Source: DASQPR01 sp963797675
Lineage (GTDB): Bacteria; Actinomycetota; Actinomycetes; Mycobacteriales; Micromonosporaceae
Assembly (NCBI GenBank): GCA_963797675.1
Contig: CAWCQQ010000003.1
Location: forward strand, 1 to 64,000
Length of the DNA stretch: 64,000 nt
Reading direction: 5' to 3'
Below the pieces are notes generated by a model. The model searched no databases and had not been told where the DNA came from. It worked only from the letters and a program-made list of their open reading frames with translations. The number at the start of each line of letters is the position of its first letter. Position 1 is the first letter of the stretch. The position numbers and the translations under genes were made by a program. Positions 35,809 to 45,224 of this stretch are shown here, piece by piece.

Positions 35809-36997
35809 TGTTCTCGACGACCTGGCTCGCTGGTGGACGGCGGGCCAGCCGGTGGGCATGGCGACGGTCGTGGCGACTTGGCGCTCGGCGCCCCGCCCAC
35901 CGGGGGCGACGATGCTGGTCGGCGCGGACGGGACGGCGGTCGGCAGTGTCTCCGGCGGTTGCGTCGAGGGCGCGGTCTACGAGCTGGCGACGTCCGTGGT
36001 CGAATCCGGCGCGCCGGTGCTGCAGCGGTACGGCGTCAGCGACGACGACGCGTTTGCGGTCGGGCTGACCTGCGGCGGGATCCTGGACGTTTACGTCGAG
36101 AAGATCTCCCCCGAGACGTTCCCGCAGTTCGCGACGGTCGTGGACGCGATCCGTTCCTCGACGCCGGTGGCGGTCGTGACGTGTGTGGCCGCGGCCAGGG
36201 CCGCCGCCGTCGTCGCGGCCGGAGCGCCGGCGATCGACGGTGCAATCCCGGACCCGGACCCCGCGACCGGTGATCCCGCCGACCGGCTGGGACGGCGCCT
36301 GATCGTGTTCGAGGACCACGTCGAGGGCACGCTCGGCAACGACCGGATCGACGATGCGGTCGCCGACGACGCGCGCGGCCTGCTCGCGACCGGCAAGACC
36401 GGGACGTTGAAGTACGGGTACGACGGCGAGCGCCGCGGCGATGAGCTGACGCTGTTCGTCGCGTCGTATCACGCGCAGCCTCGGATGATCGTCTTCGGTG
36501 CGATCGACTTCGCCGCCGCGGTGGCCCGGATGGGTGCGTTTCTCGGGTATCGGGTGACGGTCTGTGACGCGCGTCCGGTGTTCGCTACCAAGCGCCGGTT
36601 CCCGGACGCGGACGAGGTCATCGTCGCCTGGCCGCACCGATATCTGAAGGCCGAGTCCGATGCGGGCCGCCTCGACGAGCGTACGGTCGTCTGCGTCCTG
36701 ACCCACGATCCGAAGTTCGATGCGCCGGTGCTCGAGGTGGCGCTGCGGCTGCCGCTCGCGTACGTCGGGGCGATGGGTTCCCGCCGTACGCACGATGATC
36801 GGCTGAAGCGGCTTCGGGAGGCCGGCCTGACCGAGGACGAAATGTCTCGTCTGGCGTCACCGGTCGGATTGGACCTGGGAGCCCGTACGCCGGAGGAGAC
36901 GGCGGTAAGTGTCGCAGCTGAGATCATTTCGGCGCGTTGGGGTGGCAGCGGCGAACGTTTGACAGCTCGAGAGGGTCGCATCCACCACGAAGTATGA
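35801..36997 (+). CDS. XdhC/CoxI family molybdenum-cofactor insertion protein (form II set)
   Basis: 398-residue protein with an N-terminal XdhC_CoxI domain (GSVSGGCVEGAVYEL, LTCGGILDVYVE) and a C-terminal Rossmann domain (VIVAWPHRYL, YVGAMGSRRTHDDRL). XdhC proteins bind the cofactor, promote its sulfuration and insert it into the hydroxylase. ATG 35801 lies within the end of the VWA gene. Confidence 0.92.
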   Translation: MRDVLDDLARWWTAGQPVGMATVVATWRSAPRPPGATMLVGADGTAVGSVSGGCVEGAVYELATSVVESGAPVLQRYGVSDDDAFAVGLTCGGILDVYVEKISPETFPQFATVVDAIRSSTPVAVVTCVAAARAAAVVAAGAPAIDGAIPDPDPATGDPADRLGRRLIVFEDHVEGTLGNDRIDDAVADDARGLLATGKTGTLKYGYDGERRGDELTLFVASYHAQPRMIVFGAIDFAAAVARMGAFLGYRVTVCDARPVFATKRRFPDADEVIVAWPHRYLKAESDAGRLDERTVVCVLTHDPKFDAPVLEVALRLPLAYVGAMGSRRTHDDRLKRLREAGLTEDEMSRLASPVGLDLGARTPEETAVSVAAEIISARWGGSGERLTAREGRIHHEV

Positions 36998-37233
36998 GTC
37001 CTCGATTCCTGGAAGATTTCCGGTGGGAACGTCGCGGCTACTTGCGGTGATCGCCGGGAAGCAATTGACTGACATAGAGCGCGCACGTGACCGTCGGACG
37101 CCGACGTGAACCTGCCAGCCGAACGGCACAGATGCCGGTCGGCGATGTGATCGACGGCGCCTTGGCCGACGCGCACGCGAGTCCACTCCGGCGCGCGTTG
37201 TGCCGGACCACCTCGATGCCGGAGGCCGGCTTT
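36998..37233 (+). other. Intergenic region before the form II coxS-like gene
   Basis: 236 bases between xdhC and the iron-sulfur subunit. It could hold an internal promoter for the structural genes. GGAGG lies upstream of ATG 37234. I see no gene; the reading frame open across it lacks conserved sequence until 37234. Confidence 0.5.
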
Positions 37234-37719
37234 ATGGCGTCAATCAGCATCACCGTGGACGGCGTACGTTACGACGACGACGTCGCTCCACGCACCCTTC
37301 TGGTACACCACCTGCGTAACGCGCTGGGCAAGGTCGGTACGGTCGTCGGTTGCGACACGAGCAACTGCGGCGCCTGTACGGTCCTGCTGGACGGCGTCAG
37401 CGTGAAGAGCTGCTCCGTGCTCGCGGTCCAGGCCGACGGCTCCGACGTGACCACCATCGAGGGCCTCGCCGCGGCGGACGGCACGCTGCACCCGGTGCAG
37501 CAGGCGTTCCACGAGCGGCACGCCCTGCAGTGCGGGTTCTGTACGCCCGGCATGATCCTGTCGGCGGTCGACCTGCTTCGGGAGAACCCCGACCCGAGCG
37601 AGACCGAGATCCGCGAAGGGATCGAGGGCAACCTCTGCCGGTGCACCGGCTACCAGAACATCGTCAGCGCCGTGAAGGACGCGGCGACCGCGATGCGCGG
37701 GGCCGGGGTGACGTCATGA
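37234..37719 (+). CDS. [2Fe-2S] small subunit of form II CO dehydrogenase-like hydroxylase
   Basis: 161-residue iron-sulfur subunit with both clusters: plant-type GCDTSNCGACTVLLDG near residue 40, and the C-terminal QCGFCTPGM ... LCRCTGYQNI. It carries electrons from the molybdenum site to FAD. ATG 37234 with GGAGG is the start. Overlaps the next gene by four bases. Confidence 0.93.
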   Translation: MASISITVDGVRYDDDVAPRTLLVHHLRNALGKVGTVVGCDTSNCGACTVLLDGVSVKSCSVLAVQADGSDVTTIEGLAAADGTLHPVQQAFHERHALQCGFCTPGMILSAVDLLRENPDPSETEIREGIEGNLCRCTGYQNIVSAVKDAATAMRGAGVTS

Positions 37720-40157
37720 CGATGGCTCCCGAACGGCCCGCGGTCGAGGTCGGCGCACCACGCCGGCGCAAGGAGGACGCCCGCCTCATCACCGGCCGGA
37801 CCAACTGGACCGACAACATCGTCCTGCCGGGCCTGCTGCACCTGGCGATCCTGCGCAGCCCGGTCGCGCACGCTCGCATTACCCACATCGACGCCTCGGC
37901 AGCGCTCCAGCGCTCCGGCGTGGTGGCCGTGTTCACCGGTGCCGATATCGCCGATACCCAGGGCACGCTGCCCTGCGCTTGGCCGGTCACCGAGGACATG
38001 GTCCACCCGAACCATCCGCCGCTCGCCGTCGACGAGGTACGCCACGCCGGTGAGCCGGTCGCGGTCATCGTCGCCCGCAGCGCTGTCGCCGCCGTGGACG
38101 CGCTCGACGCGATCGACGTCGACTACGAGGATCTGCCGGTCGTCCTGGACATGGACGCCGCGATCCTGGACGGCTCGCCGCTCGTGCACGCCGACAAGGG
38201 CACGAACAAGAGCTACACCTGGGTCTTCGACTCCGCCGCAGCCGGCACCGGCGGCGACACCGCCGACGCGTTCGCGAACGCCGAGGTGATCGTCAGTCGC
38301 CGGTACAAGCAACAGCGTTTGATCCCCGCCTTCATGGAACCTCGCAGCGTGATCGTGGATCCGTCCGGCGACCAGGTGACCATCTGGTCATCCACCCAGA
38401 TCCCGCACATCCTGCGCTTCCTGATGGCGCTGCTGACCGGGACGCCGGAGCAGAAGGTCCGGGTCATCGCCCCCGACGTCGGTGGCGGATTCGGCGGAAA
38501 GCTGCAGGTCACCGGCGAGGAGATGCTGACGTTCATCGCCGCGAAGCGGGTCGGTAAGCCGGTCAAGTACACCGAGACCCGATCGGACAGCATCCTGACC
38601 GCGCATCACGGCCGCGACCAGCTGCAGGACATCTCCATCGCAGCGAAGCGGGACGGCACGGTGCTGGGACTGCGGGTGAACCTGCTCGCGAACATGGGTG
38701 CCTACCTGGGCCTGGTCACGCCGGGCGTGCCGCTGCTGGGTGCGTTCATGTACAACGCGATCTACAAGTTCCCGGCGCTGCGGTTCGAGTGCACCGGCGT
38801 GTTCACGAACACCACGTTCACCGACGCCTACCGGGGCGCCGGCCGGCCGGAGGCGACGTACGCGATCGAGCGGATCATGGACGAACTCGCCATCGAGGTC
38901 GGTCTCGACCCGATCGAGGTACGCCGGAAGAACTGGATCAATCACGAGGAGTTCCCGTTCACCACGGTGGCCGGCCTGACGTACGACTCCGGGAACTACG
39001 ACGCCGCCACGAACCGCGCCCTCGAACTGTTCGGTTACGACGAACTCCGCCGCGAGCAGGCGCAGCGCCGGGCGTCGAACGATCCGATCCAGCTCGGCAT
39101 CGGCATCTCCACGTTCACCGAGATGTGCGGCCTCGCGCCGTCGCGCGTTCTCGGTGCGTTGCGTTACGGTGCCGGCGGCTGGGAGCACGCGGCGGTACGG
39201 ATGCTGCCGACCGGCAAGGTCGAGGTGATCACAGGCTCGTCCGCGCACGGTCAGGGGCACGAGACGGCGTGGAGCCAGATCGTCGCCGACCAGCTCGGCG
39301 TCCCGTTCGCCGATATCGAAGTCCTGCACGGTGATACGCGCACGTCGCACAAGGGCCTCGACACGTACGGGTCCCGGTCGCTCGCGGTCGGCGGCATCGC
39401 GCTGTTCAACGCGTGTCAGAAGGTCATCGAGAAGGCAAAGCCGGTCGCCGCGCACATGCTCGAATGCGATCCGAACGACCTCGAATTCACCAACGGTGTC
39501 TTCCAGGTCCGCGGCACACCCGGCGCGACGAAGACGATGGCCGACTGCGCGCTCGCCGTGTTCGCCGCGCACGATCTGCCCGACGGCATCGAGCCGACGC
39601 TCGACGCGGATGCGGTCTACGACCCGGACAACTTCTCGTTCCCGCACGGCACGCACCTGTGCGCCGTGGATGTGGACACCGAGACCGGCAAGGTCGCGAT
39701 GCGTAAGTACGTCGCGGTCGACGACATCGGCAACGTCGTCAACCCGCTGATCGTCGAAGGTCAGGTGCACGGCGGCATCGCACAGGGCATCGCACAGGCG
39801 CTGTTCGAAGAGGCGGTCTACGACGAGAACGGCACGTTGATCACGGGCTCGTTCGTCGACTACACCATCCCGTCGGCCGCCGACCTGATCAACTTCACCA
39901 CCGACCGTACCGTCTCCCCCGCGCCGGGCCATCCGCTCGGCACGAAGGGCGTCGGCGAGGCCGGCACGATCGCGTCCACGCCCGCGGTGGTCAATGCGGT
40001 CGTCGATGCGCTGCGTCCGCGAGGAGTCAACGACATCGATATGCCGTGTACGCCGGAGCGCGTCTGGCGCGCGGCCAACCACCAGGCCGGCTCCGGCGAG
40101 GACACCGCCACGAGTACGGTTGCCCACGCCCCGACCCAGCCCGGAGGTTCCGCATGA
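37716..40157 (+). CDS. Molybdopterin-binding large subunit, form II CO dehydrogenase-like (AYRGAGR)
   Basis: 813-residue xanthine-oxidase-family large subunit. The active-site loop reads AYRGAGR, the form II signature (form I has AYxCSFR). Cofactor-binding segments include GGGFGGKLQ, GQGHETAWSQ, and the catalytic Glu in GTKGVGEAGT. Form II enzymes resemble CO dehydrogenase but their physiological substrate is unsettled. Gene order is S-L-M, not the M-S-L order of form I, as known for this group. Confidence 0.94.
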   Translation: MTMAPERPAVEVGAPRRRKEDARLITGRTNWTDNIVLPGLLHLAILRSPVAHARITHIDASAALQRSGVVAVFTGADIADTQGTLPCAWPVTEDMVHPNHPPLAVDEVRHAGEPVAVIVARSAVAAVDALDAIDVDYEDLPVVLDMDAAILDGSPLVHADKGTNKSYTWVFDSAAAGTGGDTADAFANAEVIVSRRYKQQRLIPAFMEPRSVIVDPSGDQVTIWSSTQIPHILRFLMALLTGTPEQKVRVIAPDVGGGFGGKLQVTGEEMLTFIAAKRVGKPVKYTETRSDSILTAHHGRDQLQDISIAAKRDGTVLGLRVNLLANMGAYLGLVTPGVPLLGAFMYNAIYKFPALRFECTGVFTNTTFTDAYRGAGRPEATYAIERIMDELAIEVGLDPIEVRRKNWINHEEFPFTTVAGLTYDSGNYDAATNRALELFGYDELRREQAQRRASNDPIQLGIGISTFTEMCGLAPSRVLGALRYGAGGWEHAAVRMLPTGKVEVITGSSAHGQGHETAWSQIVADQLGVPFADIEVLHGDTRTSHKGLDTYGSRSLAVGGIALFNACQKVIEKAKPVAAHMLECDPNDLEFTNGVFQVRGTPGATKTMADCALAVFAAHDLPDGIEPTLDADAVYDPDNFSFPHGTHLCAVDVDTETGKVAMRKYVAVDDIGNVVNPLIVEGQVHGGIAQGIAQALFEEAVYDENGTLITGSFVDYTIPSAADLINFTTDRTVSPAPGHPLGTKGVGEAGTIASTPAVVNAVVDALRPRGVNDIDMPCTPERVWRAANHQAGSGEDTATSTVAHAPTQPGGSA

Positions 40158-41008
40158 TCCCGGCCGTATTCGACTACGTCAAAGTGTCCGGCGTGGACGA
40201 GGCGCTCCAGGCACTCACGTCCGGTGGCGAGGATGCGAAGATCCTCGCCGGTGGTCAGAGCCTGGTTCCGCTGCTCCGGCTCCGGCTGGCCGCACCGGCG
40301 CTGCTGATCGACCTCAACGGTGTCGACGAGTTGCGTGGCGTCCGTGATGACGGCGACGCACTGGTCGTCGGCGCGATGACGACCCATTCGGCCGTCCTGA
40401 ACGATCCACTGATCGCGCAGTACGCCAGCCTTGTCCACCAGGCCACCGCCACGGTCGCGGATCGGCAGGTCCGGCACCGCGGCACGTTCGGCGGCTCGCT
40501 CGCGCATGCCGACCCGGCCGGTGACCTGCCCGCGGTTGCCATCGCGTCGGGGGCAGTCTTCGAGATCGCCGGACCGGGCGGGCGTCGCAGCGTACCGGCG
40601 ACGGAGTTCTTCCGGGACTACCTGACCACGGCGATCGGGCCGGACGAGATCCTCACCGCGGTCCGGCTGCCGAAACGCGAGGGCTGGGGCACGCACTACG
40701 AGAAGTTCCAGCGGATGGCTCAGGCGTGGGCGATCGTGGGCGTCGCCGCCGCGGTACGGCGGGAGAACGGCTCGATCGCGGAGGCGGCGATCGCGCTCAC
40801 CAACATGGGGTCGACACCGATCCATGCGGCAGCGGTCGAGCAGGCGCTGATCGGCAGCGACGGGTCGCTGGAGGCGATCACCGCCGCGGCCGCACATGCC
40901 GTCGACGGGACCAGCCCAACCGGCGACGTGAACGCGTCCGCCGACTACCGGCGGCACCTCGCCGGTGTTTTGACCAGGCGAGCGATCCAGACCGCGCTCG
41001 CCGCCTAG
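40154..41008 (+). CDS. FAD-binding medium subunit of form II CO dehydrogenase-like hydroxylase
   Basis: 284-residue flavoprotein subunit. FAD-binding motifs AGGQSLVPLLRLRL and GTFGGSLAHADPAGDLPA are clear, followed by the CO_deh_flav_C domain. ATG 40154 overlaps the large-subunit stop by four bases. A strong terminator hairpin follows, closing the form II unit. Confidence 0.93.
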   Translation: MIPAVFDYVKVSGVDEALQALTSGGEDAKILAGGQSLVPLLRLRLAAPALLIDLNGVDELRGVRDDGDALVVGAMTTHSAVLNDPLIAQYASLVHQATATVADRQVRHRGTFGGSLAHADPAGDLPAVAIASGAVFEIAGPGGRRSVPATEFFRDYLTTAIGPDEILTAVRLPKREGWGTHYEKFQRMAQAWAIVGVAAAVRRENGSIAEAAIALTNMGSTPIHAAAVEQALIGSDGSLEAITAAAAHAVDGTSPTGDVNASADYRRHLAGVLTRRAIQTALAA

Positions 41009-41014
41009 CCCACC

Positions 41015-41070
41015 ACGGGAAGGGTGTCGACGGCTGCCATCACCGGCAGTTGTCGACACCCTTCCCGTTT
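41015..41070 (+). terminator. Strong hairpin terminator after the form II operon
   Basis: Perfect 17-base arms: ACGGGAAGGGTGTCGAC at 41015-41031 and GTCGACACCCTTCCCGT at 41052-41068. The 20-base loop itself contains CTGCC/GGCAG, and TTT follows. This is the best intrinsic terminator in the window. Confidence 0.85.
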
Positions 41071-41438
41071 GTGCGGAACGGACCGCGACAACCTATAGCG
41101 GCGGGGCCCTCGGATCCATTGTAGACGATCGGGGCTCGATACGATCTGCGGTTAGATGGGCGTCTGCACGGCAACCACCAGACAGCGACGAACAAATCAC
41201 CTAGTATTGAGGGTCTCTTACGGCATAGTTTGCGAGGATTTCTGCGGGCTCCGACTCGGAGGATCAAACTCGGCAACTCAGACTCGGCGGCACGCCCCGA
41301 CCGGATCGCGGTGCGACCGAATCCCGGTGCGACCGCGGCATGCGAACTCAGGACACCGACCGGGCAATCGTCGGCGCGAGCGTCGCTGCCGTCTCGACCA
41401 TCGAGATCGGACATGTCAATGGACGCGAGGAGTTAGTC
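41069..41438 (+). other. Leader region before the PaoABC-like set
   Basis: No supportable gene. The stretch 41190-41245 is noticeably richer in A and T than its surroundings and probably carries the promoter for the following genes. GAGGAG precedes ATG 41439. Confidence 0.45.
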
Positions 41439-41977
41439 ATGGAGACAGGTCGTTCCGCCGCGGTGACCGTGGCGGACCGTACGGCGGTCGTACGTGGACC
41501 GGCGGCGACACCGGTCGCGTTGACCGTGAACGGATCCACCTACGCGGTCGTTCTGGAACCGCGGGTGAGCCTGCTCGACGCGCTCCGCGAACACCTGGAC
41601 CTCACCGGCTCGAAGAAGGGATGCGACCAGGGCACCTGCGGCGCTTGCACGGTGTGGGTCGACGGTCGCCGCGTGCTGTCCTGCCTGACGCTCGCAGTCA
41701 CATGCGAGGGGCATGAGGTGACGACCATCGAAGGCCTGGCGGTCGACGGCGGATCTGCATCCGATGCAGAAAGCGTTCATCGAACACGACGCGTTCCAGT
41801 GTGGTTATTGCACATCCGGCCAGATCATGTCGGCGGTGGCGTTGATCGAGGAGGGGAACGCGGCTCCGACGAGGACATCTCCGAGTTCATGAGCGGCAAC
41901 ATCTGCCGATGCGCGGCGTACCCGAATATCCGCGACGGCGATCCGTGAGGTCGCCGGAGCGCGAGGGAGGCCGGTGA
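41439..41977 (+). pseudogene. PaoA-like [2Fe-2S] subunit of aldehyde oxidoreductase, frameshifted
   Basis: Iron-sulfur subunit: GSKKGCDQGTCGACTVWVDG holds the plant-type cluster. The second cluster region is split: after 41747 the conserved QCGYCTSGQ appears only in the +1 frame, then near 41866 the frame returns for NICRCAAYPNI; another break near 41936 stops the protein early. Reading across these gives a normal PaoA/YagT-type protein. Start ATG 41439 with GAGGAG. Either decaying or mis-sequenced. Confidence 0.8.
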
Positions 41978-41979
41978 CC

Positions 41980-42977
41980 ATGCGACCGATCAGCTACCTA
42001 CGAGTCGCGGACGTCGACGAGGCGGTCGCCACGGTGGCCGGCGGCGCCGGGCAGTGCATTCCTGGCCGGTGGCACCACCGAGATCGATCTGCTCCGCCTC
42101 GGCGTGACGCGTCCCGATCTGCTTGTCGACGTGAACGACCTGCCGCTCGCCGAACTCGAGGACCTGCCGAGCGGCGGGGTTCGCATCGGCTCGATGGCGC
42201 GGATGACCGATGTGGCCCGGGCCCGGAGCGTCGTCGATCGGTATCCGGGCATGTCCAGGCGCTGTTGCTCGGCGCCTCCGAGCAGCTGCGCAACATGGCT
42301 TCGATGGGTGGCAACCTGTGCCAGCGAGTGCGCTGCGCGTACTTCCGCGACGGCGTTTCGCCGTGCAATAAGCGCGAGCCAGGCAGCGGATGCTCGGCGA
42401 TCGGACGGCGTCAACCGCGGCCACGCCATCCTCGGCACGAGCGACAGCTGCATCGCCACCCACCCATCCGACGTCGCGGTCGCGCTCGTCGCGCTCGACG
42501 CGGTGGTCCACACGGTCGGGCCGGACCGGCGCCCGGTCGATTCCGATCGACGACTTCTACCTCTGGCCCGGGTGACACGCCCGAGCTCGAGCACCCGCTG
42601 CACACGGCGAGCTGATCGTCGCCATCGAGGTGCCCGCGGCGCCGGTCGCCGCGACACTCGCTCCTACTCAAGTTCCGCGACCGGCAGTCGTACGAGTTCG
42701 CTTTGGTCTCGATCTTCGCCGCGATCGAAGTGCGAGGCGGGCAAGGTCGCCGAGGTGCGCCTCGCGCTCGGCGGCGTCGGCACGAAACCGTGGCGCGCCC
42801 GCCGCGCCGAGGAGCGGCTGATCGGCGCGCCGGCGACCGCCGAATCGTTCGCCGCCGCCGCGGACGAGGAGCTGAGCGCCGCGGTCACCCGCCGAGATAA
42901 CGCGTTCAAGGTGGCGTTTGCGAAGACGGGTCATCATTCGCGGCCTCACGGCGGCGATGAACGAAGGTGCGCGATGA
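41980..42977 (+). pseudogene. PaoB-like FAD subunit with extra [4Fe-4S] cluster, multiply frameshifted
   Basis: FAD subunit with FLAGGTTEIDLLRLGVT (FAD motif) and a cysteine-rich insertion, NLCQRVRCAYFRDG then SPCNKREPGSGCSAI, that binds a [4Fe-4S] cluster in E. coli PaoB/YagS and distinguishes this group from CoxM. The conserved protein is spread over three frames with about nine jumps (near 42058, 42256, 42402, 42540, 42570, 42610, 42665, 42735 and 42930). The restored stop TGA 42975-42977 overlaps the next start (ATGA), as in an intact operon. Confidence 0.78.
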
Positions 42978-45224
42978 GCCCCGTGATCGGACACGCCGAT
43001 CAACCGGGTCGACGGTGTCGGAGAAGGTCACCGGCGTGCGCCCGGTACACCGCCGAGATCCTGCTGCCGAACATGGCGTACGCGGCGATCGTCGGAGCCA
43101 CCGTGCCGAGCGGGCGGGTGACGCGATCAAGACCGACGCCGCCGTCGCCTGCGATGGGGTGCTTGGCATCCTGACTCATGACAATCGTGCCCGAAGGTGG
43201 CGCAGCCCGCCGCATCTGCTGCCGTCGCTGGTCGGTCAGGCTGCGCCGGGGGAGAGCTTCTTCCCGATGCAGGACGAGGTCGTCCACTACGTACGGGCAG
43301 CCGGTTGCGGTGGTGATCGCCGACAGCCATGAACGCGCACAGTACGCGCCTCACTGGTCGAGTCGCGTACGAACGCACGCCGTCGGTGACGACGATCGAG
43401 GAGGGGCGTGCGACAGGCGTACGAAGCCGAGCGTCTGTTCGGTGGTCTGGCCCCCGGTCGCAACGAACGCGGCGACGTCGAGGCCGCGCTGGCCACCGCG
43501 CCGATGTGCGGGTCGATGTGGCGTATCGGTTCGCCGCGAACCATCACAACACGCTCGAGCCGTCGGCCACCACTGCCGTGTGGGACGGCGGCCGGCTCAC
43601 TCTGTACGACTCGACCATGGGCGTACGCGCAAGCCAGCTCACCGTGGCGCAGTTGCTCGGCATCCCGCTGGCCGACGTCCGAGTGATCACGCATTTCGTC
43701 GGCGGCGGCTTCGGCGGCAAGGCGATGGTGTGGCCGCACGTCACGCTCGCCGCGATGGCCGCCCGGCACGTCGGCCGGCCGGTGAAACTGTCGCTCACCC
43801 GGCCGCAGACGTACACCTCGCACGGTCACCGTGAGGAGCAGGAGCAGAGCATGTCGCTGGGCGCCGGGCCGGACGGGCGGCTGACCGCGATCCGCCACGA
43901 GAAGCTGTCCATCACGTCGCCGTTCGACGACTGGGCCGAGCCCGCCACCGGTGTCTCATCGCAGCTGTACGGATGCGCGAACTACCTGGGCGTGCACCGG
44001 CTGATCAGGGGCAACACGATGACGCCGACGTTCACTCGCGGCCCGGGCGAGACGGTCGGCGTGTTCACCCTCGAGACGGCGATGGACGAACTCGCGTACC
44101 AGATCGGGATCGACCCGGTGGAGCTGCGCCTCCTCAACCACACGCCGACCGATCCCATCGGCAACCCATGGTCGAGCGACGGCCTGGTCGAGTGCCTGCG
44201 CCTCGGCGCGGAGCGATTCGGATGGCCGGACCGCGATCCGCGACCCCGGACCCGTCGCGACGGCGACTGGCTGATCGGCACCGGTATGGCCTCGGCCGGT
44301 TACCCCGTGGCGTTCTTCATGCCGGTGCAGAATGCCCGCGCGCGGGTGTTCGCCGACGGCAGCGCGGTCGTGGTCCAGACGAGCGCGCAGGAGTTCGGCA
44401 CCGGCGTGACCACCGCGATGACCCAGGTCGCCGCGGACGGGCTGGGAATCGGCATGGACCGGGTGCGGTTCGAGGCCGGCGACACCGATCTGCCGAACAC
44501 CTCGTCCGCGGTGGGGTCGGCCGGGCCGTGATGGTCAGCGCCGCCGTGCACAACGCCGCGATCGCGTTGCGCGATCAGATGATCGCGATGGCGGTCGCCG
44601 ACGAGAAGTCGCCCCTGCACGGCGCCGAGCCGGCCAAGGTCGAGGTCAGGACGGGCGATGGTTCTGAACGGCTCGGGCGCAGCGACGCATACGCGGACTG
44701 CTGCAGCGCAATCGCCGGCTCGACGCCGAGGCACTCGGCAGCTGGACGCCGCCGCCGCTGGACACGCCGCATGGGCTGCTCACGTTCGGCGCCCAGTTTG
44801 CCGAGGTCGCCGTGGACCCGGATCTCGGGTTGGTCCGCGTCCGCCGGATGCTCGGCGTGTTCGCACCCGGCCGCGTGCTCAATCCGAAGCTCGCGCGCAG
44901 CCAGCTGATGGGCGGCATGCTCTGGGGATGGGTCAGGCGCTCCTGGAGGGCAACCAGATGGATCCACGCTCTGGCAGTGGGCGTCAACAACCTGGGCGAA
45001 TATCTGGTCGCGGTGAACGCGGACGCGCCCGAGGTCACGGTCGAGTTCGTCGACGTCCCGATGACGTGGTCGGCCCGCTCGGCGTCAAAGGCGTCGGCGA
45101 GATCGGTCAGGTCGGTGCCGCGGCGTCGATCGCCAACGCGGTATTCCACGCGACCGGCCGCCGAATCCGTGAACTGCCGATGGCGGCCGAATTGGTGATG
45201 GACCCGGTCGGCGTACCGGCATGA
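42974..45224 (+). pseudogene. PaoC-like molybdopterin-binding subunit, multiply frameshifted
   Basis: Large molybdenum subunit of the PaoC/YagR type: GGGFGGKAMVWPH, the active-site region FTRGPGETVGVFTLETAMDE (Pao type, unlike AYxCSFR or AYxGAGR), and GVKGVGEIGQVGA with the catalytic Glu. The 5' 550 bases contain at least ten +1/-1 jumps; 43515-44525 is a clean 1-kb frame; several more jumps occur after 44525. The amino-acid sequence is conserved on both sides of each jump. Family role: oxidation of aromatic and other aldehydes to acids. Confidence 0.78.

Noticed and set aside
38388..40127. Minus-strand open frame of 579 codons opposite the form II large subunit
   Set aside because: Low-complexity Arg/Val/Asp composition and no domain; the plus strand encodes an intact molybdenum hydroxylase.
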